Made by a program: the position numbers and the translations under genes. From Amoeboaphelidium protococcarum (Eukaryota > Aphelidiomycota > Aphelidea), in assembly GCA_023515745.1 (NCBI GenBank), contig JALECJ010000258.1:1430501-1494500 (forward strand): a DNA stretch of 64,000 nt. The letters are read 5' to 3'. Within the stretch, counting starts at the first letter, position 1, and every line of letters begins with the position of its first letter. Positions 1-10,041 of the stretch are shown piece by piece. The notes under the pieces were generated by a model that searched no databases, was not told the DNA's origin, and worked only from the letters and a program-made list of their open reading frames with translations.

Positions 1-405
1 GCCAGAGAGAAACATAGCACGTTCATGGTGTATAGAGTCATTAATGCAGTGTTCTTCTTTGACCAGTTGACTGTCATTTGTTTGAAGTAGTTTTCGCTCA
101 CGATAGAGTCGAGAGCTGAGGATGACATGAAACCACACAGAGCAGCAAGCATCTGAATAGGAAATAAGATTAGAATCACTACAAACCGTGATTATTAATC
201 GATATGGATCAGAGAATAAGAGTTTAAACTTACCAACTATGACAGAATCTATGCGAAGAAAGTAGCTATCATATGAGTTTGGCATTCCTTGAGTGTAGTA
301 GATCTGAGGAACTCGCCCGGTCCATGTCATGAGCACGATGGCCAGCGTGATGAGAGCCAATGCTATAATTGCATGCAGTGCAGCGAAGATACTTACGAGA
401 CCCAT
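1..405 (-). CDS. Multi-pass membrane protein, N-terminal part (partial)
   Basis: The gene starts at 405 and runs off the left edge. Two exons are visible, 234-405 and 1-178, split by a 55-bp GT-AG intron (179-233, donor GTAAGT, acceptor TTTGTAG); splicing keeps the frame and joins two hydrophobic segments. The protein begins MGLVSIFAALHAIIALALIT, a clear transmembrane helix, followed by a short polar loop with WTGRVPQIYYTQG and a second helix around VILILFPIQMLAALCGF. The layout resembles tetraspanin-like or other four-pass proteins, but no diagnostic motif is visible in the part present, so the family is not assigned. It is divergent from CKS1, with a shared upstream region of about 370 bp. 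Confidence 0.65.
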   Translation of the reverse strand, partial: MGLVSIFAALHAIIALALITLAIVLMTWTGRVPQIYYTQGMPNSYDSYFLRIDSVIVGKFKLLFSDPYRLIITVCSDSNLISYSDACCSVWFHVILSSRLYRERKLLQTNDSQLVKEEHCINDSIHHERAMFLSG

Positions 406-774
406 ATCGCTCGCTCGCTATAAACTCTTGATAACTTGAAATTGTGATATTAATTGACAATGAAAAGAGCCGTTTGTGTGTGAGAAGGACAAGGGGATGC
501 GAACACTGACAATACACCAAATTCTCAATTGTTTTGAAACAATCACGATCATTGTTTTAAATCGGTTGACGCGACGCTCCTCGCCTTTGTTTCAGATTTG
601 GGTTCATTTCACTATTTTATCAACGTGTCCTTCATTGCATTGTGCCGTTTCACATTTATATTTCTTTCTCTTACACACTTACACTCTCTTTACTTTACAT
701 AACCAAGTGATAATTGTGGACGTCGAGTTTGTATTCTGTTCAAGTGGTAAAGACATTTTATAATAATAATAAAG
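406..774. promoter_or_regulatory. Divergent intergenic region upstream of CKS1 and the membrane protein
   Basis: This 369-bp stretch lies between two divergently transcribed genes and has no convincing gene of its own. It carries GACGCGACGC at 568-577, similar to the MCB/MluI box (ACGCG core) bound by MBF/E2F-type factors in fungi and animals, which would suit a cell-cycle gene such as CKS1. It is otherwise T-rich with TAATAATAATAA just before the CKS1 start. The regulatory role is inferred. Confidence 0.35.
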
Positions 775-1305
775 ATGACTGTTAAATAGAATCTGGAAAT
801 CAAGAGTTAGAGCACATACTCGAAGTCTGATACGGTCAGTTTTGCCTCTTCGTAACAAGTTTCAACCTCTGTGGACAGTGCGCAGGTGTCTGAAGATTAA
901 GAGATTTCATTGCAGACTACCGAGAGTGTGGACATTGAGGATGTGGAAGAGTCACTCGCTGCAGAAGATGACTAAGAAGAAGAATAATAATATGAAGACT
1001 GCGAGAAGTAGCATCAAGAGTAAAGTGACACTAATAGTAGTCTGTCCCCGGCAACAAAGGCTTAAATTAAAAAGTTTGTCAGTAGCATATACTATTCCGA
1101 GAGATATCGAGACTCTGAGTTTGAGTATCGCCATGTAATCTTGCCAAAAGAGTATTATAATCACTACATTGACGATCACTTTAAAGACCGTCTATTATCA
1201 GAAGAAGAGTGGAGAAGCCTGGGTATACAGTAAAGTCTTGGATGGATTCACTACGAACTGCACAAGCCTGAACCTCACATTCTGCTGTTCAAAAGGGACA
1301 TTTGA
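775..1305 (+). CDS. CKS1: Cyclin-dependent kinase regulatory subunit CKS1
   Basis: This 176-residue protein has a CKS fold in its last ~75 residues: IYYSERYRDSEFEYRHVILP, then a SEEEWRSLGIQQSLGWIHYE block and the ending HKPEPHILLF. These match the invariant parts of CKS1/Suc1 proteins, which bind CDKs and phosphorylated substrates. About 100 N-terminal residues form an acidic, Gln/Ser-rich extension not seen in the ~80-110-residue family members; it is rich in TAA/TAG codons and is continuous with the domain. The second Gln of GIQQS is TAA, supporting UAR=Gln. The stop is TGA. Convergent with p32, 96 bp apart. Confidence 0.93.
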
Positions 1306-1401
1306 ACTTTACGTGAATCGTTATAAAATGAAGAATTTAAAATTGAAAAATAATGATTATGCGCCATTTATATATCTGGTAATTACACCAAAGATTTAGA
1401 A

Positions 1402-2163
1402 TCACTTCTCAGCGACCCATGCGCTAACATTCTCCAACCAGGAGTAATATTCATTATCGTTCTTCCAGAAGGCCAAGTCTAATACAATCTCTGCCAACTC
1501 TTTGTCGAATCCCAAATCACTCAGGTGCAGTGCAAACTTGTCCTGAACATCAAAATCTAGTTCATTATAATCTGGGCCCAAATAAGTCTTCTCCTCCTCC
1601 GCAGTATTGTCGGCAATTTTCTTGTCAGCATAAAACTTGATATCATTCAAAAAGTAATCTTGAGAGTCGTTCAAAGTAACTTCGAAGCGCATCAGGCCAT
1701 TGGTGTTCTTCTTGGTCAAATCAATCGTCATCTGAACCTCGGAATAGTCTTCACTTTCGAATTCTTCATCCTGATCCTCATCAACAGCACTAACGTCTTC
1801 CTCCTCGTCAGCATTGTAGGACACGTAGCAATTGACCTTCACCTTGATGTCCTGATTGTCCACAGTCTTGGACAAGTACACGAACGGGGAACCAACGTCA
1901 TTCTACAACTTCCAGTCATTCTTCTTCAGATATTACTAAATCTCTTTGGTCAACTTGGTATGATCACCCTCATAACTCTCGGTCAGGTCCTATTTCTCAT
2001 GAGCCAACTCGTCCTTCAACACCTCTGACAATGAGCGGGAGTCCTCCACAGCATCAGTATCATCTTGAGGAAATGCACGTCTAGCGGATATGCTCAGACG
2101 CGCCATTTGTGTAGCTGATGATAGTCTCACGTGAGATGGATTAACAATACGTCTGGTAACCAT
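1402..2163 (-). CDS. MAM33: Mitochondrial p32/MAM33 acidic matrix protein
   Basis: A 253-residue member of the p32/C1QBP/MAM33 family, trimeric acidic proteins of the mitochondrial matrix linked to ribosome and mRNA functions. The N-terminus (MVTRRIVNP..., rich in Arg and Ser, no early acids) looks like a mitochondrial presequence. The middle is strongly acidic (EEEDVSAVDEDQDEEFESED). The C-terminal signature is clear: YLGPDYNELD, then LHLSDLGFDKELAEIVLDLA and the ending YYSWLENVSAWV. In-frame TAG and TAA codons occur in the EIQQYLKK segment. Length is typical for the family. Confidence 0.9.
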
Positions 2164-2599
2164 TCTCTACGAAATTCTCGCCAACATAATAATTAGTTGA
2201 TTGTTGATTATGAAGATAACCGAGTAAATTTAGGACAGGTAACTACTGGGTAGACGGACTTAATACGGGGAATGCAAATGAGTCAAAATGTGTAAACGCG
2301 TTAAGTCCCTTATTGTGGTGACGGAAATTGGACGCGACGCGTTAAAGAGCGAACCTTAACGCTCATCTTTCTTTTCTCATCACAACTAAAAATGTCTGCA
2401 TGAAGAGATATACTAAGTCGAGTGGTCGCCTGCATTCTAATCGTGCGGATAGAATGATGTGTGCGCACTACAATGACATTAAGTGGGCCGACAACACACA
2501 CACACCATGAAGGTTCACTTAAGCCATCTGATAGACATTTTCTATTTTACTTATTCTAATTTATTTCTTGATATTTTTCACAATATTAAGCGGATCAGG
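2164..2599. other. Intergenic region between p32 and the transposase remnant
   Basis: No supported gene. The stretch holds two ACGCGT hexamers (2296-2301 and 2337-2342), the second in the tandem GACGCGACGCG, lying 130-180 bp upstream of the p32 start. These could be MCB-like elements or chance; short open frames here are not conserved. Confidence 0.3.
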
Positions 2600-3720
2600 A
2601 ACTGCAACGGATTTTCACCGCCGATCAGACTGTTGCGCTGGGAGCCTGGACTGATCATTATTGAGGGCGAGGAGGATCCTATCGAAATGGAACCGGCCTT
2701 TCACCACCGGCACAATTCGTAGCCAGAAAGATGTTGCGAATATTAGGCGCAACATTCACATCACGGCGCCAGATAGATAAGCAATAGTTATTTGGACAAT
2801 GCTTCATTCTCCATACGCGTAATTGGCCTAGCTCATTCTCGCAATTACTACATCTTTGACAGTTCGATACTCAGGGACCAAGCGGACTCTGCAGCGTTTC
2901 TTCAGCTCATAAAACAGCCGCTTGTTAGGAGTCGCAGGATATCCAGGAGACGCAGTGTCAAAGTTGCCAGCGCCGTATGCAATGATGGCGTTGTGGTCAC
3001 ATTAACGATCTTGGCGGAGAGTCAGCACACGCGCCTAAATTGTCATATAGTCCCTTTAACTAACGACTACATAAAACACTAAGATCATTACACGAGCTAG
3101 GCAAACCAAAATAAGAGGGCTACAAGTAAGTGCTTTTAGATACAACAGCCTCGAGAATGACTGTGGGAACGACCTCTTTCCCTTTATATGGTCCCGTGTA
3201 CGCCTTTGGACAATTTTTCCACTGCCAATGCATGCTATTAATAGACCCAATCATACCAAGAAAGCCTCTTGCTTCATTCTCCTTCATAAGTACTTTCCTC
3301 CTCTTATTTGTTAGGGAATCTGAGATACTCTTCACCGTACAGATCGATGATCGCATTGCAAAATTTGAGTTAAGACTCGGATGCTATAGATTCAGATATG
3401 GACAACAGCTCATCCATCTGGTCATAAAAAGTGCCATAGCAAAGATTACGTAACGCGGCAGTAATCTTCAGGTGAGGGGAGATTTCCATCTTTTTAATGG
3501 CGTCCATTTTCTGCCTAAAGTAATCGTCATATTCCACAACAACTTTTATGATCTTGTTCACGAGTTCTTTATCCAATCGTTAACGTCTTTTAAATAAGGC
3601 AAAAGGATAAATGCCATTAGGATCGAAATACTTTGTCCTAAGTTGCTAATGTGCCAATACATAGTTTCTTGTCAAGTTCGCGAGAGAGTTTTTACTATCC
3701 GGTTAATTTTAGAACAACTA
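2600..3720 (-). pseudogene. Degenerate PIF/Harbinger-type transposase (plant-transposase-like, ALP1/HARBI1 relative)
   Basis: On the minus strand an open frame from about 3715 gives an N-terminal region like Harbinger-type transposases (YFDPNGIYPFALFKRR, then DYFRQKMDAIKK, KITAALRNLCYG, SISESIASES, LKFCNAIIDLYGEEYLRFPN). The catalytic block follows in another frame near 3310-3330: GFLGMIGSINSMHWQWKNCP and YKGKEVVPTVILEAVVS, where active relatives have GSIDCMHWKWKNCP. The catalytic Asp of GSID is therefore Asn here. A one-base frameshift near 3310, a TGA near 3000 and scrambled frames beyond mark it as dead. In-frame TAA/TAG read as Gln match the family (NKQEE region). The 3' boundary is uncertain. 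Confidence 0.75.
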
Positions 3721-4471
3721 TTTTTTCAGTAAGCCTTGCTTAGTACGTACTGTAGAATGAAATTTTTCGAAATCAGAACGCGTTATAGCCCCACTTCTGT
3801 GTCAATTCGACGGGAGAGACGACGCAGGTTGGCTCTGCTATAATCAGGAAAAAATAGAAAAGCTCTTCGTGCTGCATACTGCGAGTGAATCGAAAAATGA
3901 CAACATACATTGGTATATCGCGGAGGACAGGTTCTCTATGCCAATTGTGAACGTAGAGAGTTAAATTCCGCTGTTGATCTAGTCCTCCTTAAGCGTTAGA
4001 TATTCATGAGTATCGAATACCTAACGACTCGAGGAGGACAGGTTTTGATTAATGAGGAAAAGAAGATAGCGAATGATTTTGAGCGTTTTTATTGTTCGGA
4101 TTAGCAACGATCAACCTTAGCTGGTTTCACGCGCCGTGTTCCGAGACAATAGATTTCCTGATTATCTTTCATGGTATTATCCATTTCAATGTACAACACA
4201 ATGTTAGAAATTAAAGATTGATACATAATGAATAATTACTAATTCCTATTCTTTAGATAGGCTTTTTTCCTATCCGTAGTGAACTCCGCACTATGTCATA
4301 TCACGTTTATTGATAAAGAGTGCTTTCCACGACATGATGTTTAGGGGCCTTTAGTTTTCAGTTACATCAACCATTTCAACACAACATTGTAGCATCTTTT
4401 GTATTTCTATTACTAAATTTTACTAAATAATATCAGATCAATAATCCTCTACATCAATAGCTTTATTTAAG
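3721..4471. other. Gene-free stretch with direct and inverted repeats
   Basis: No coding region is supported. The stretch contains a 12-bp direct repeat GGAGGACAGGTT (3922-3933 and 4034-4045) and an imperfect hairpin at 3982-4039. It lies upstream of the broken Harbinger transposase and could include terminal sequence of that element or another mobile element. Confidence 0.4.
3982..4039. repeat. Imperfect inverted repeat (hairpin)
   Basis: GTCCTCC (3982-3988) pairs with GGAGGAC (4033-4039), and inside it GTTAG-A-TATTC pairs with GAATA-C-CTAAC, leaving a short ATGAGTATC loop. Two nested stem blocks in this spacing make a stable hairpin likely. No gene or terminator context explains it. Confidence 0.6.
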
Positions 4472-5338
4472 ATGGGAAGAGTCGTTGCCAACGTGGATTC
4501 TTCTTATGGCAATCAAAATAGAGATCAAAAGAAAATGTCATTGAGTAAACATCATTAGTTGAAAGGCACTGGGATGAATTCATCCACATATCAGCTGGAT
4601 GATTCCAAGGCTAAAGTCATCTATTTTGTGCGGCATGCTCAGGCCATGCACAATGTGGCACCGTTTGATTTCTCTATACCTGATCCTAGATTAACGGAGA
4701 AGGGAGTCTCTTAATCTCTAAATTCCATCAAGTAGTCCTTTTCAGTGGATGAACTCGCCAATGTTCAGCTGATTGTCTCGTCTCCTCTACGAAGATGCCT
4801 GTAGACTGTGCAGAATGCTTTTGGTCGTATGATATCGTGGTCAGCTTGCAAGTTTGAATTGTGGGCTGATTTGCAAGAGACTGGGAATGTGCCCTGTGAT
4901 ACTGGAAGTGCATCTGAGGATTTGCGCGGCGAATTTCCGTCTATGGAGGATTAAATCAACGCTCTTCCATTGAATTGGTACATGAAACAGAGTGTTGATG
5001 CTGAAGTTCCATAGCTGTAGCTGAGAGCTCAGAAAGTCTTATAAATGCTGTTTGATCGACCTGAGCGAGTGATCACAGTGTGCACTCATAATGGATTTTT
5101 GAGGTACCTCGTCGGACATGACTTGTGGACTAAGCGTGGTAGGTAGTTGAATGGTTTTCTCAATGGAGAGGTGAGACGGTTAGTTCTGACGCGTGATGAT
5201 ATATCCGGAAAGGTTGTCGTCGTTGATGGTGCTGAGTAGGTGACTCAGTTTTCATAATCTACAGAAAATCTTCGCATTGGCCGCATTGAAAGCAACTCGA
5301 TTATGGAAGAAGTAGCACAAGTTGGGTACTTGGATTGA
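4472..5338 (+). CDS. Histidine phosphatase superfamily protein (phosphoglycerate-mutase-like)
   Basis: A 288-residue protein with the branch-1 histidine phosphatase layout. The RHG motif is FVRHAQAMHN near residue 60, where the His would be phosphorylated. It is followed by DPRLTEKGVSQ, then the IVSSPLRRCLQTVQ block with the conserved Arg, an acidic LQETGNVPCDTGS segment and the second catalytic His in VCTHNGFLRYL. The whole reads as fungal/plant-type cytosolic PGM-like phosphatases of unknown substrate. About ten UAR codons fall in frame, including the Gln of RCLQTVQ (TAG). No signal peptide. Substrate cannot be predicted. Confidence 0.85.
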
Positions 5339-5444
5339 ATATGATTAGACTTAACATTTAGCTCATTTTGCTTTCCTTTTCATGGTAAAGATCTTCGCCC
5401 TCTTCCAACTTTTGATCAAATACGAAAAGCGAAAAGTGCGCACA

Positions 5445-6419
5445 ATGATGATAAAGTCTAGTGGTAATATAAACAGAATTTTTCGCGTTCAAAAGCGGTT
5501 CTAGTCGACGAATGGTCCTTAGTCTGTGCTCAATGATATTGCGTCTTCACTCCAAAACACTATTACAACTATGCAGGCATCCGTCAGTGCAGATATGTAA
5601 TCGTCATATGGAGCAGTCGCGTAAAGCCTCGCTGAGATGGGACCACTGTTGAATTCTTCATCACTTTTAATTGGTGGAGCCGGACTGTGTATCGCCTCTC
5701 TGCCTGTATTACTGGGAGCTAGAAAGTATCATGGAGCTATCAATAGATATCACGACTACGATTCTTGGTATAAAATGTCTTAGTATGCGTAATCGGGTGA
5801 GAAGATCAAGTTGACCATTCCCGATCGCGTACTGAAATTTTCTCAATGGATAGCTGATCCCAAGAGAAAGCATGTGCTTAAGAATAGCGGTATGGAAACT
5901 GATTATAATAAAGTTATAATGCCGTATACTATTGTACAATGGGCTACTCCTTTTGTTGCGAGCATGGCGATAAGCGCTGGGTGTAGGTGGATGTCAGACG
6001 CGAACGCTGCCGACTTGGTGTCGTTTACATCAGTCGGAGGATCGCCTGTTTACTTCGCGGCATCGGCCTTGATAATGTGGAATAATATACAATTATTGAA
6101 TAGAATCAAGATGCAAGAGGAAGCACTCCCTGTTATGAAAACGTTTTACGGGGCCTTTGGCTTGGTGAGTGTTTTGATGGCTTAGAGTTATTATGCGAAC
6201 GCGTTATTTATGGCTACCTACGCGCTCACTGAGAGTATGTGGCATCGTGCACTTTATAAAAGTCCTAGAATGGCTAGAGTTGTGGGAAGGTCTTTGAATG
6301 TGCCTCTACTTAAAGATTTCCAGGCGGAAAAGGTACCAATAGTGCCTCTCAAATCGAGTTTGCAATTACTTAAGGAAGCATTTCAGTATAACAAATCTGC
6401 TCAAGTGATCGAATATTGA
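5445..6419 (+). CDS. Oxa1/YidC/Cox18-family membrane insertase, probable
   Basis: 324 residues. The N-terminus is basic and hydroxylated (KSSGNINRIFRVQKRFQS) like a mitochondrial presequence. Several hydrophobic helices follow: LLIGGAGLCIASLPVLLGA, MPYTIVQWATPFVASMAIS, a PVYFAASALIMW segment and a C-terminal FYGAFGLVSVLMAQSYYANA helix. The order of a first helix, a long charged loop (KIKLTIPDRVLKFSQWIAD) and then three or four helices, with a pre-helix Pro-Gly-containing loop, resembles Oxa1/Cox18 insertases of the mitochondrial inner membrane. No short diagnostic motif exists for this family, so the assignment rests on topology. Other polytopic mitochondrial proteins remain possible. Confidence 0.5.
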
Positions 6420-6469
6420 AATATTAATTGAATTACATTTTTTATTTTTGTATTATATGCGCATTTTTG

Positions 6470-7243
6470 TCAATTAGCAATGCCTTCTTGCTTCTTTTAA
6501 TATTTCACATTGTTCACAAATAGTACCACAAAACTTATAATGATCAGCACAGTCACAATGACAGTAGTCTTTCGCCTTCTATACAGTGCCTAGAATTAGA
6601 GCATGACAATTATGAAATATCTGCCAATAGGATTAGACTCCAACGATACAGAGTTGTGTCGCTTCCTGTATTTTACCTTACTATCATCCACATCCATCTG
6701 CTATTGACTCCCAGATAAAAGACCAGCGCTAAGAGATGGTGAAGATGAAGACTTTGGCATCTAGATTGAAGTCTCTACAACTCGCGACTACGTACCATTT
6801 GAAGAGCTGAAGACAGGCTGAGGAGGACTATCCTTTATAAACTACCGCGACCATTCAGCACCAGGACTGTGGTACAAGATCCATTTCACTTGATTCGCTA
6901 GTGGTCCAGCAGCATTTTGAGATGGCACCGCAACGGCTTGACAGCAAGGACATTTGAAATGCTCAACATTGTCGGAAGATTGAATTTTACTAAACTCCTG
7001 ATTCAAACAGTCTAGATGAAGAACATCCAAGCAGGTGAGCCGAATAACAGAATAACCATCTGCAAATGGCTTATTACATATCCTGCATCCATCTGCAGCA
7101 TCGCTATCCTACAACCATTCGAGATAGCTTTTCACCACACAATACTGATGAGTTGCATCCTCCACCAGGCAAAGTTCGCACACATTCTTTTTATGTTTAA
7201 AACAGAATAAATTGGTGACTTTTCTATGCTTGCAGAGTCCCAT
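6470..7243 (-). CDS. ZFPL1: Zinc finger protein-like 1 (cis-Golgi RING-like membrane protein)
   Basis: 257 residues. The N-terminus [20 protein letters not shown] is nearly the ZFPL1 consensus, followed by a B-box-like [18 protein letters not shown] and a RING-like domain ([27 protein letters not shown]) and [11 protein letters not shown] Ser-rich linker leads to a single C-terminal transmembrane helix ([18 protein letters not shown]), as in ZFPL1, a tail-anchored cis-Golgi protein that binds GM130 and maintains Golgi structure. Gln codons in WLQDSD and at several linker positions are TAG. No introns. ATG at 7243 chosen because the conserved family N-terminus starts there. Confidence 0.93.
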
Positions 7244-7682
7244 AATATTGACTTTTCAGAGGTTTGAATATATTGTCCAAACGCTAAAGATTACCGGTAA
7301 AGTTCTGCAGTTGAGAAGTAGTAATGAATTCTGCTGAGGAAAAATCAAAGCTAAGCGGGCTGAAAGTTGAAAACGACACGACGCGCTTTGAAGTAAGAAT
7401 AGCCGGCGTGTAAGTTGACATTGATAATGATGCGTGTGTGAATTATATAAGGCGTTTTGATAAAATGTGATATATGTCTGAGTAATTAAGAAATTGCGCT
7501 ATCTGGTGAAGGGGCTTGTAATACAGTAGTTCATCTTAAACGCTTTTTACATTGCCGTATCCCAACATTCTATTTGTAACTGATACATGAAGTTTTGATG
7601 CAAAGCAACAAACAGTTTGAAATGTACCATATAACCTATATGGAATACAAGTTTTTTAATGGAAAACTTTCATCGAAAAACG
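7244..7682. other. Intergenic region between ZFPL1 and tRNA-Tyr
   Basis: About 440 bp without a convincing gene. A 48-codon ATG frame starts at 7324 but matches nothing recognised. ACGCG occurs at 7381-7385. It probably holds the ZFPL1 promoter and the tRNA upstream region. Confidence 0.4.
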
Positions 7683-7767
7683 ACTCCAATAGCTCAGTTG
7701 GAAGAGCGCTCGACTGTAATAGTATCCAGAAATCGATAGGTCGCCTGTTCGATCCAGGCTTGGAGGA
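7683..7767 (+). tRNA. tRNA-Tyr (GTA) with 12-nt intron
   Basis: The cloverleaf folds by eye: acceptor arm 7683-7689 with 7760-7766, D-stem GCTC/GAGC, anticodon loop CTGTAA with anticodon GTA at 7716-7718, a 12-nt intron at 7720-7731 in the standard position after base 37, and a perfect T-stem GCCTG/CAGGC around TTCGATC. Eukaryotic tRNA-Tyr genes nearly always carry such an intron. Internal A box (TAGCTCAGTTGG) and B box (GTTCGATCC) are present and a T5 Pol III terminator follows at 7772-7776. Two oddities: A1 opposite G72 (C1-G72 expected for eukaryotic Tyr) and C27 opposite U43 are mismatches, so it may be a diverged or weak copy. Confidence 0.85.
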
Positions 7768-7771
7768 TTCC

Positions 7772-7776
7772 TTTTT
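7772..7776 (+). terminator. RNA polymerase III T-run terminator of tRNA-Tyr
   Basis: Five consecutive T residues begin 5 bp after the tRNA 3' end, the normal Pol III termination signal. Confidence 0.7.
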
Positions 7777-7943
7777 GCATCATTGGGGAATAATATTCTA
7801 GTGGCGCGTTCTATACCCCGTCTATTATATTCGTTTGGTTGTGGTAGAGTGCTGACTTTACGCTCTCATCTTCTCTATTGTTCCGTCTTCGTGAATTCCT
7901 TCTAATTTTAGTCTACCCGTTAAAAAAGGTTCCCATTTATATT

Positions 7944-8546
7944 ATGACTGTGTATTCGATATTTATATTCAATAGACATTGCGCCTGTATATACTAACAT
8001 ATATTTGCAACTGGATCTGGTAATAGTAGTTAGAGAGAGAACAGTAGTGACATGACATGGCAAGAGTCGAGCAAGCTCATATATGGTGTCATCTTCACAC
8101 TGAACAATATTACTTCAAAACTCGCTCTAAACAATATTGGATCTAATACGCTGGTCTTCAAGACGGTCACCTATAAACTGCATGCGCTCGCCACTGCCAC
8201 TAACCTCCGACTGGTGTTGTTCACATCTCCAGACGTGTAGAGTCAAGATGGTCTGGACTTGCTTACCAGATTTCACTAGCAGGTATATTGTCCCTACGTT
8301 ATTAGCAATCCATTGATTCGCGGAGAGCTCTCAAGTCTAGATAAATAGTAAGGCTGTTATGAAGATTATGGAATACTCGACTTTGTGCCATATGCTGATG
8401 CTGTACCTCAGTCGACTCATATCAAAGAGAGCAGTGCTGATAAGAAGAAACGATTACTCAAGCGGTATGAAGTTATCGGTCTCAACGGTAATGAAGTGTT
8501 CAAGACTAAAGTTGACTAGTTCCTCAAGTCTGGTTCTGTATTGTGA
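7944..8546 (+). CDS. BET5: TRAPP complex subunit BET5/TRAPPC1
   Basis: 200 residues of the longin-like TRAPPC1/Bet5 family, a core TRAPP subunit tethering ER-derived vesicles at the Golgi and acting as a Ypt1/Rab1 exchange factor. The start MTVYSIFIFNRHCACIYQH matches the conserved MTIYNLYLFDRxGxCLHY opening. The middle has SSKLIYGVIFTLNNITSKL (family: YKLMYGMLFSIRSFVSK) and LVFKTVTYKLHALATATNLR, followed by the VYCPYVISNPLI segment. A Lys-rich tail of about 40 residues extends the usual length. UAR codons fall at several positions. No introns. Confidence 0.92.
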
Positions 8547-8610
8547 AATTTATACAATTTTAATTCATGAAATCATTTTAGTATGAGTCTTATATTAAAC
8601 AATCTTATTT

Positions 8611-10041
8611 TCAATAGCGCGTCCAAGCCCAGGCAATGGTTCGGAAATCGTCAAAGTCATAACGCGCGCATTTCTTGTCACTGTCAGTGGCAGCTGCAAC
8701 TTGTTTCTTCATGGAGAACGTTGAATGCAATTTTATACTCATCAACGCTCCCAATCTACCGAATGATGAGTCTTTGGTGATGACGAAATAGTCTGCGAAT
8801 GAGAATAGCCAAGCCTCAGACACTGCGAGTCTAAATCCCATTACATCTTTCTTCTTGTCAATGTGAGACACTTGTATAGACTTTGCGCTGTGAGGAGATC
8901 GGGAGGGAATGTACGTGATCAGCCGATTGCCTAGCCGCTTCTTTAAATACTTGCGCGCCTCTTCACAATCCGTCACGAGATAAAACCGAGATTAACCATC
9001 ATCAGCTACTTCCGAGTATTTGTCAATGTCACTAGCTAGACTCTCCGCGCATTAAATATACTACCTGAACCATTGATCTTTTATCTTACTTCGACAATAC
9101 GAGGTGTCGTTGCTACTAAATAGCTAATCGCCAAATCGAATCTACAGACCAATTACAGGCGGACGATACACAGAGTTCCTCCGTCTGCCCAAAGCATAAA
9201 TATCTTATAGCTTCGTGTATCCAGTAACTTATTTCCACTGCTAGCGAATCACGTCAATCGTCTCTTGTCTCGGAGTAAAAAGGAAATTCATAACACACCC
9301 AAAAGCATTATCAATATTCAACCCCATTTGATGCAGCCGCTAACGTACTTTGGGATTCTCAAATAGCATGTAGAGTTACCCTTAGTTGCCTTGGTAAATG
9401 ACAGTTCGAGGTTGATGATCGCCCGTCTCGGATTAGTTGTATGTGCGTAATATAGACTGCATGCTGAGATCCGAGTGACTAAAGATTTCATTCACCAGTT
9501 GATCATCATATTGTACAAATCCCTCCACAGTCAGAGCAAGATCCACAACGCGTCCATAGGATGCATTGTAATCGCTAGGTGACACGGTCCAGTTGATGTA
9601 GTTGTACTATAACGCAGACTCGAGTGGCGCGCCAGCCCATTTTACCTTAAACATGTAGCCATTTAGAAGCGCGACCATGAAAGCAGACACCAATGTTGTC
9701 ATCCTATCACCCAAGCCATGATTATACGCGTCCATAATTAAGATTTTTTGCTCTTCAACTGGCTGATGAAGCATCTATTGATGAAGTTGAGCATATTCCG
9801 CCATCCAGCCACCATGACACTGTGGATGTTTAAACTGAGGAAACTGGATCTATTGCTCCAATTCTTATGTACTTTCATTAATAGATTATACCAAATGTCT
9901 CACTCGATTACCAACACGAAGTTGTTAGATTAACTCAGTCGACATCAAGAGGCCAGTGATTATCAGCAGAGCTATTAAAACTATAGCGACTCTTTTATGC
10001 GCGGGACTTATATTCGTTGAAATAATTTTTAAAGAGGGCAT
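8611..10041 (-). CDS. Type II membrane glycosyltransferase, fucosyltransferase-like
   Basis: 476 residues with a short cytoplasmic tail and one N-terminal signal anchor (KRVAIVLIALLIITGLLMST), the Golgi glycosyltransferase topology. A NHGLGDRMTTLVSAFMVALL segment resembles the GLGNRI/QG.L..F..AL region near the donor site of plant-type and other fucosyltransferases. VIGLQIRFGDQLF (Q300-D305) matches their motif I (IGVQIRxGD), which binds GDP-fucose. The C-terminus has WLFSFADYFVITKDSSFGRL, like the late motif around a conserved Ser/Phe. Gln300 and Q306 are TAG codons. The acceptor is unknown; GT37/GT23-like is the closest match I can make by eye. Confidence 0.65.

Noticed and set aside
7324-7470. 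48-codon ATG frame upstream of tRNA-Tyr
   Set aside because: Too short and unsupported; three-quarters of random frames survive longer in this code because only TGA stops.
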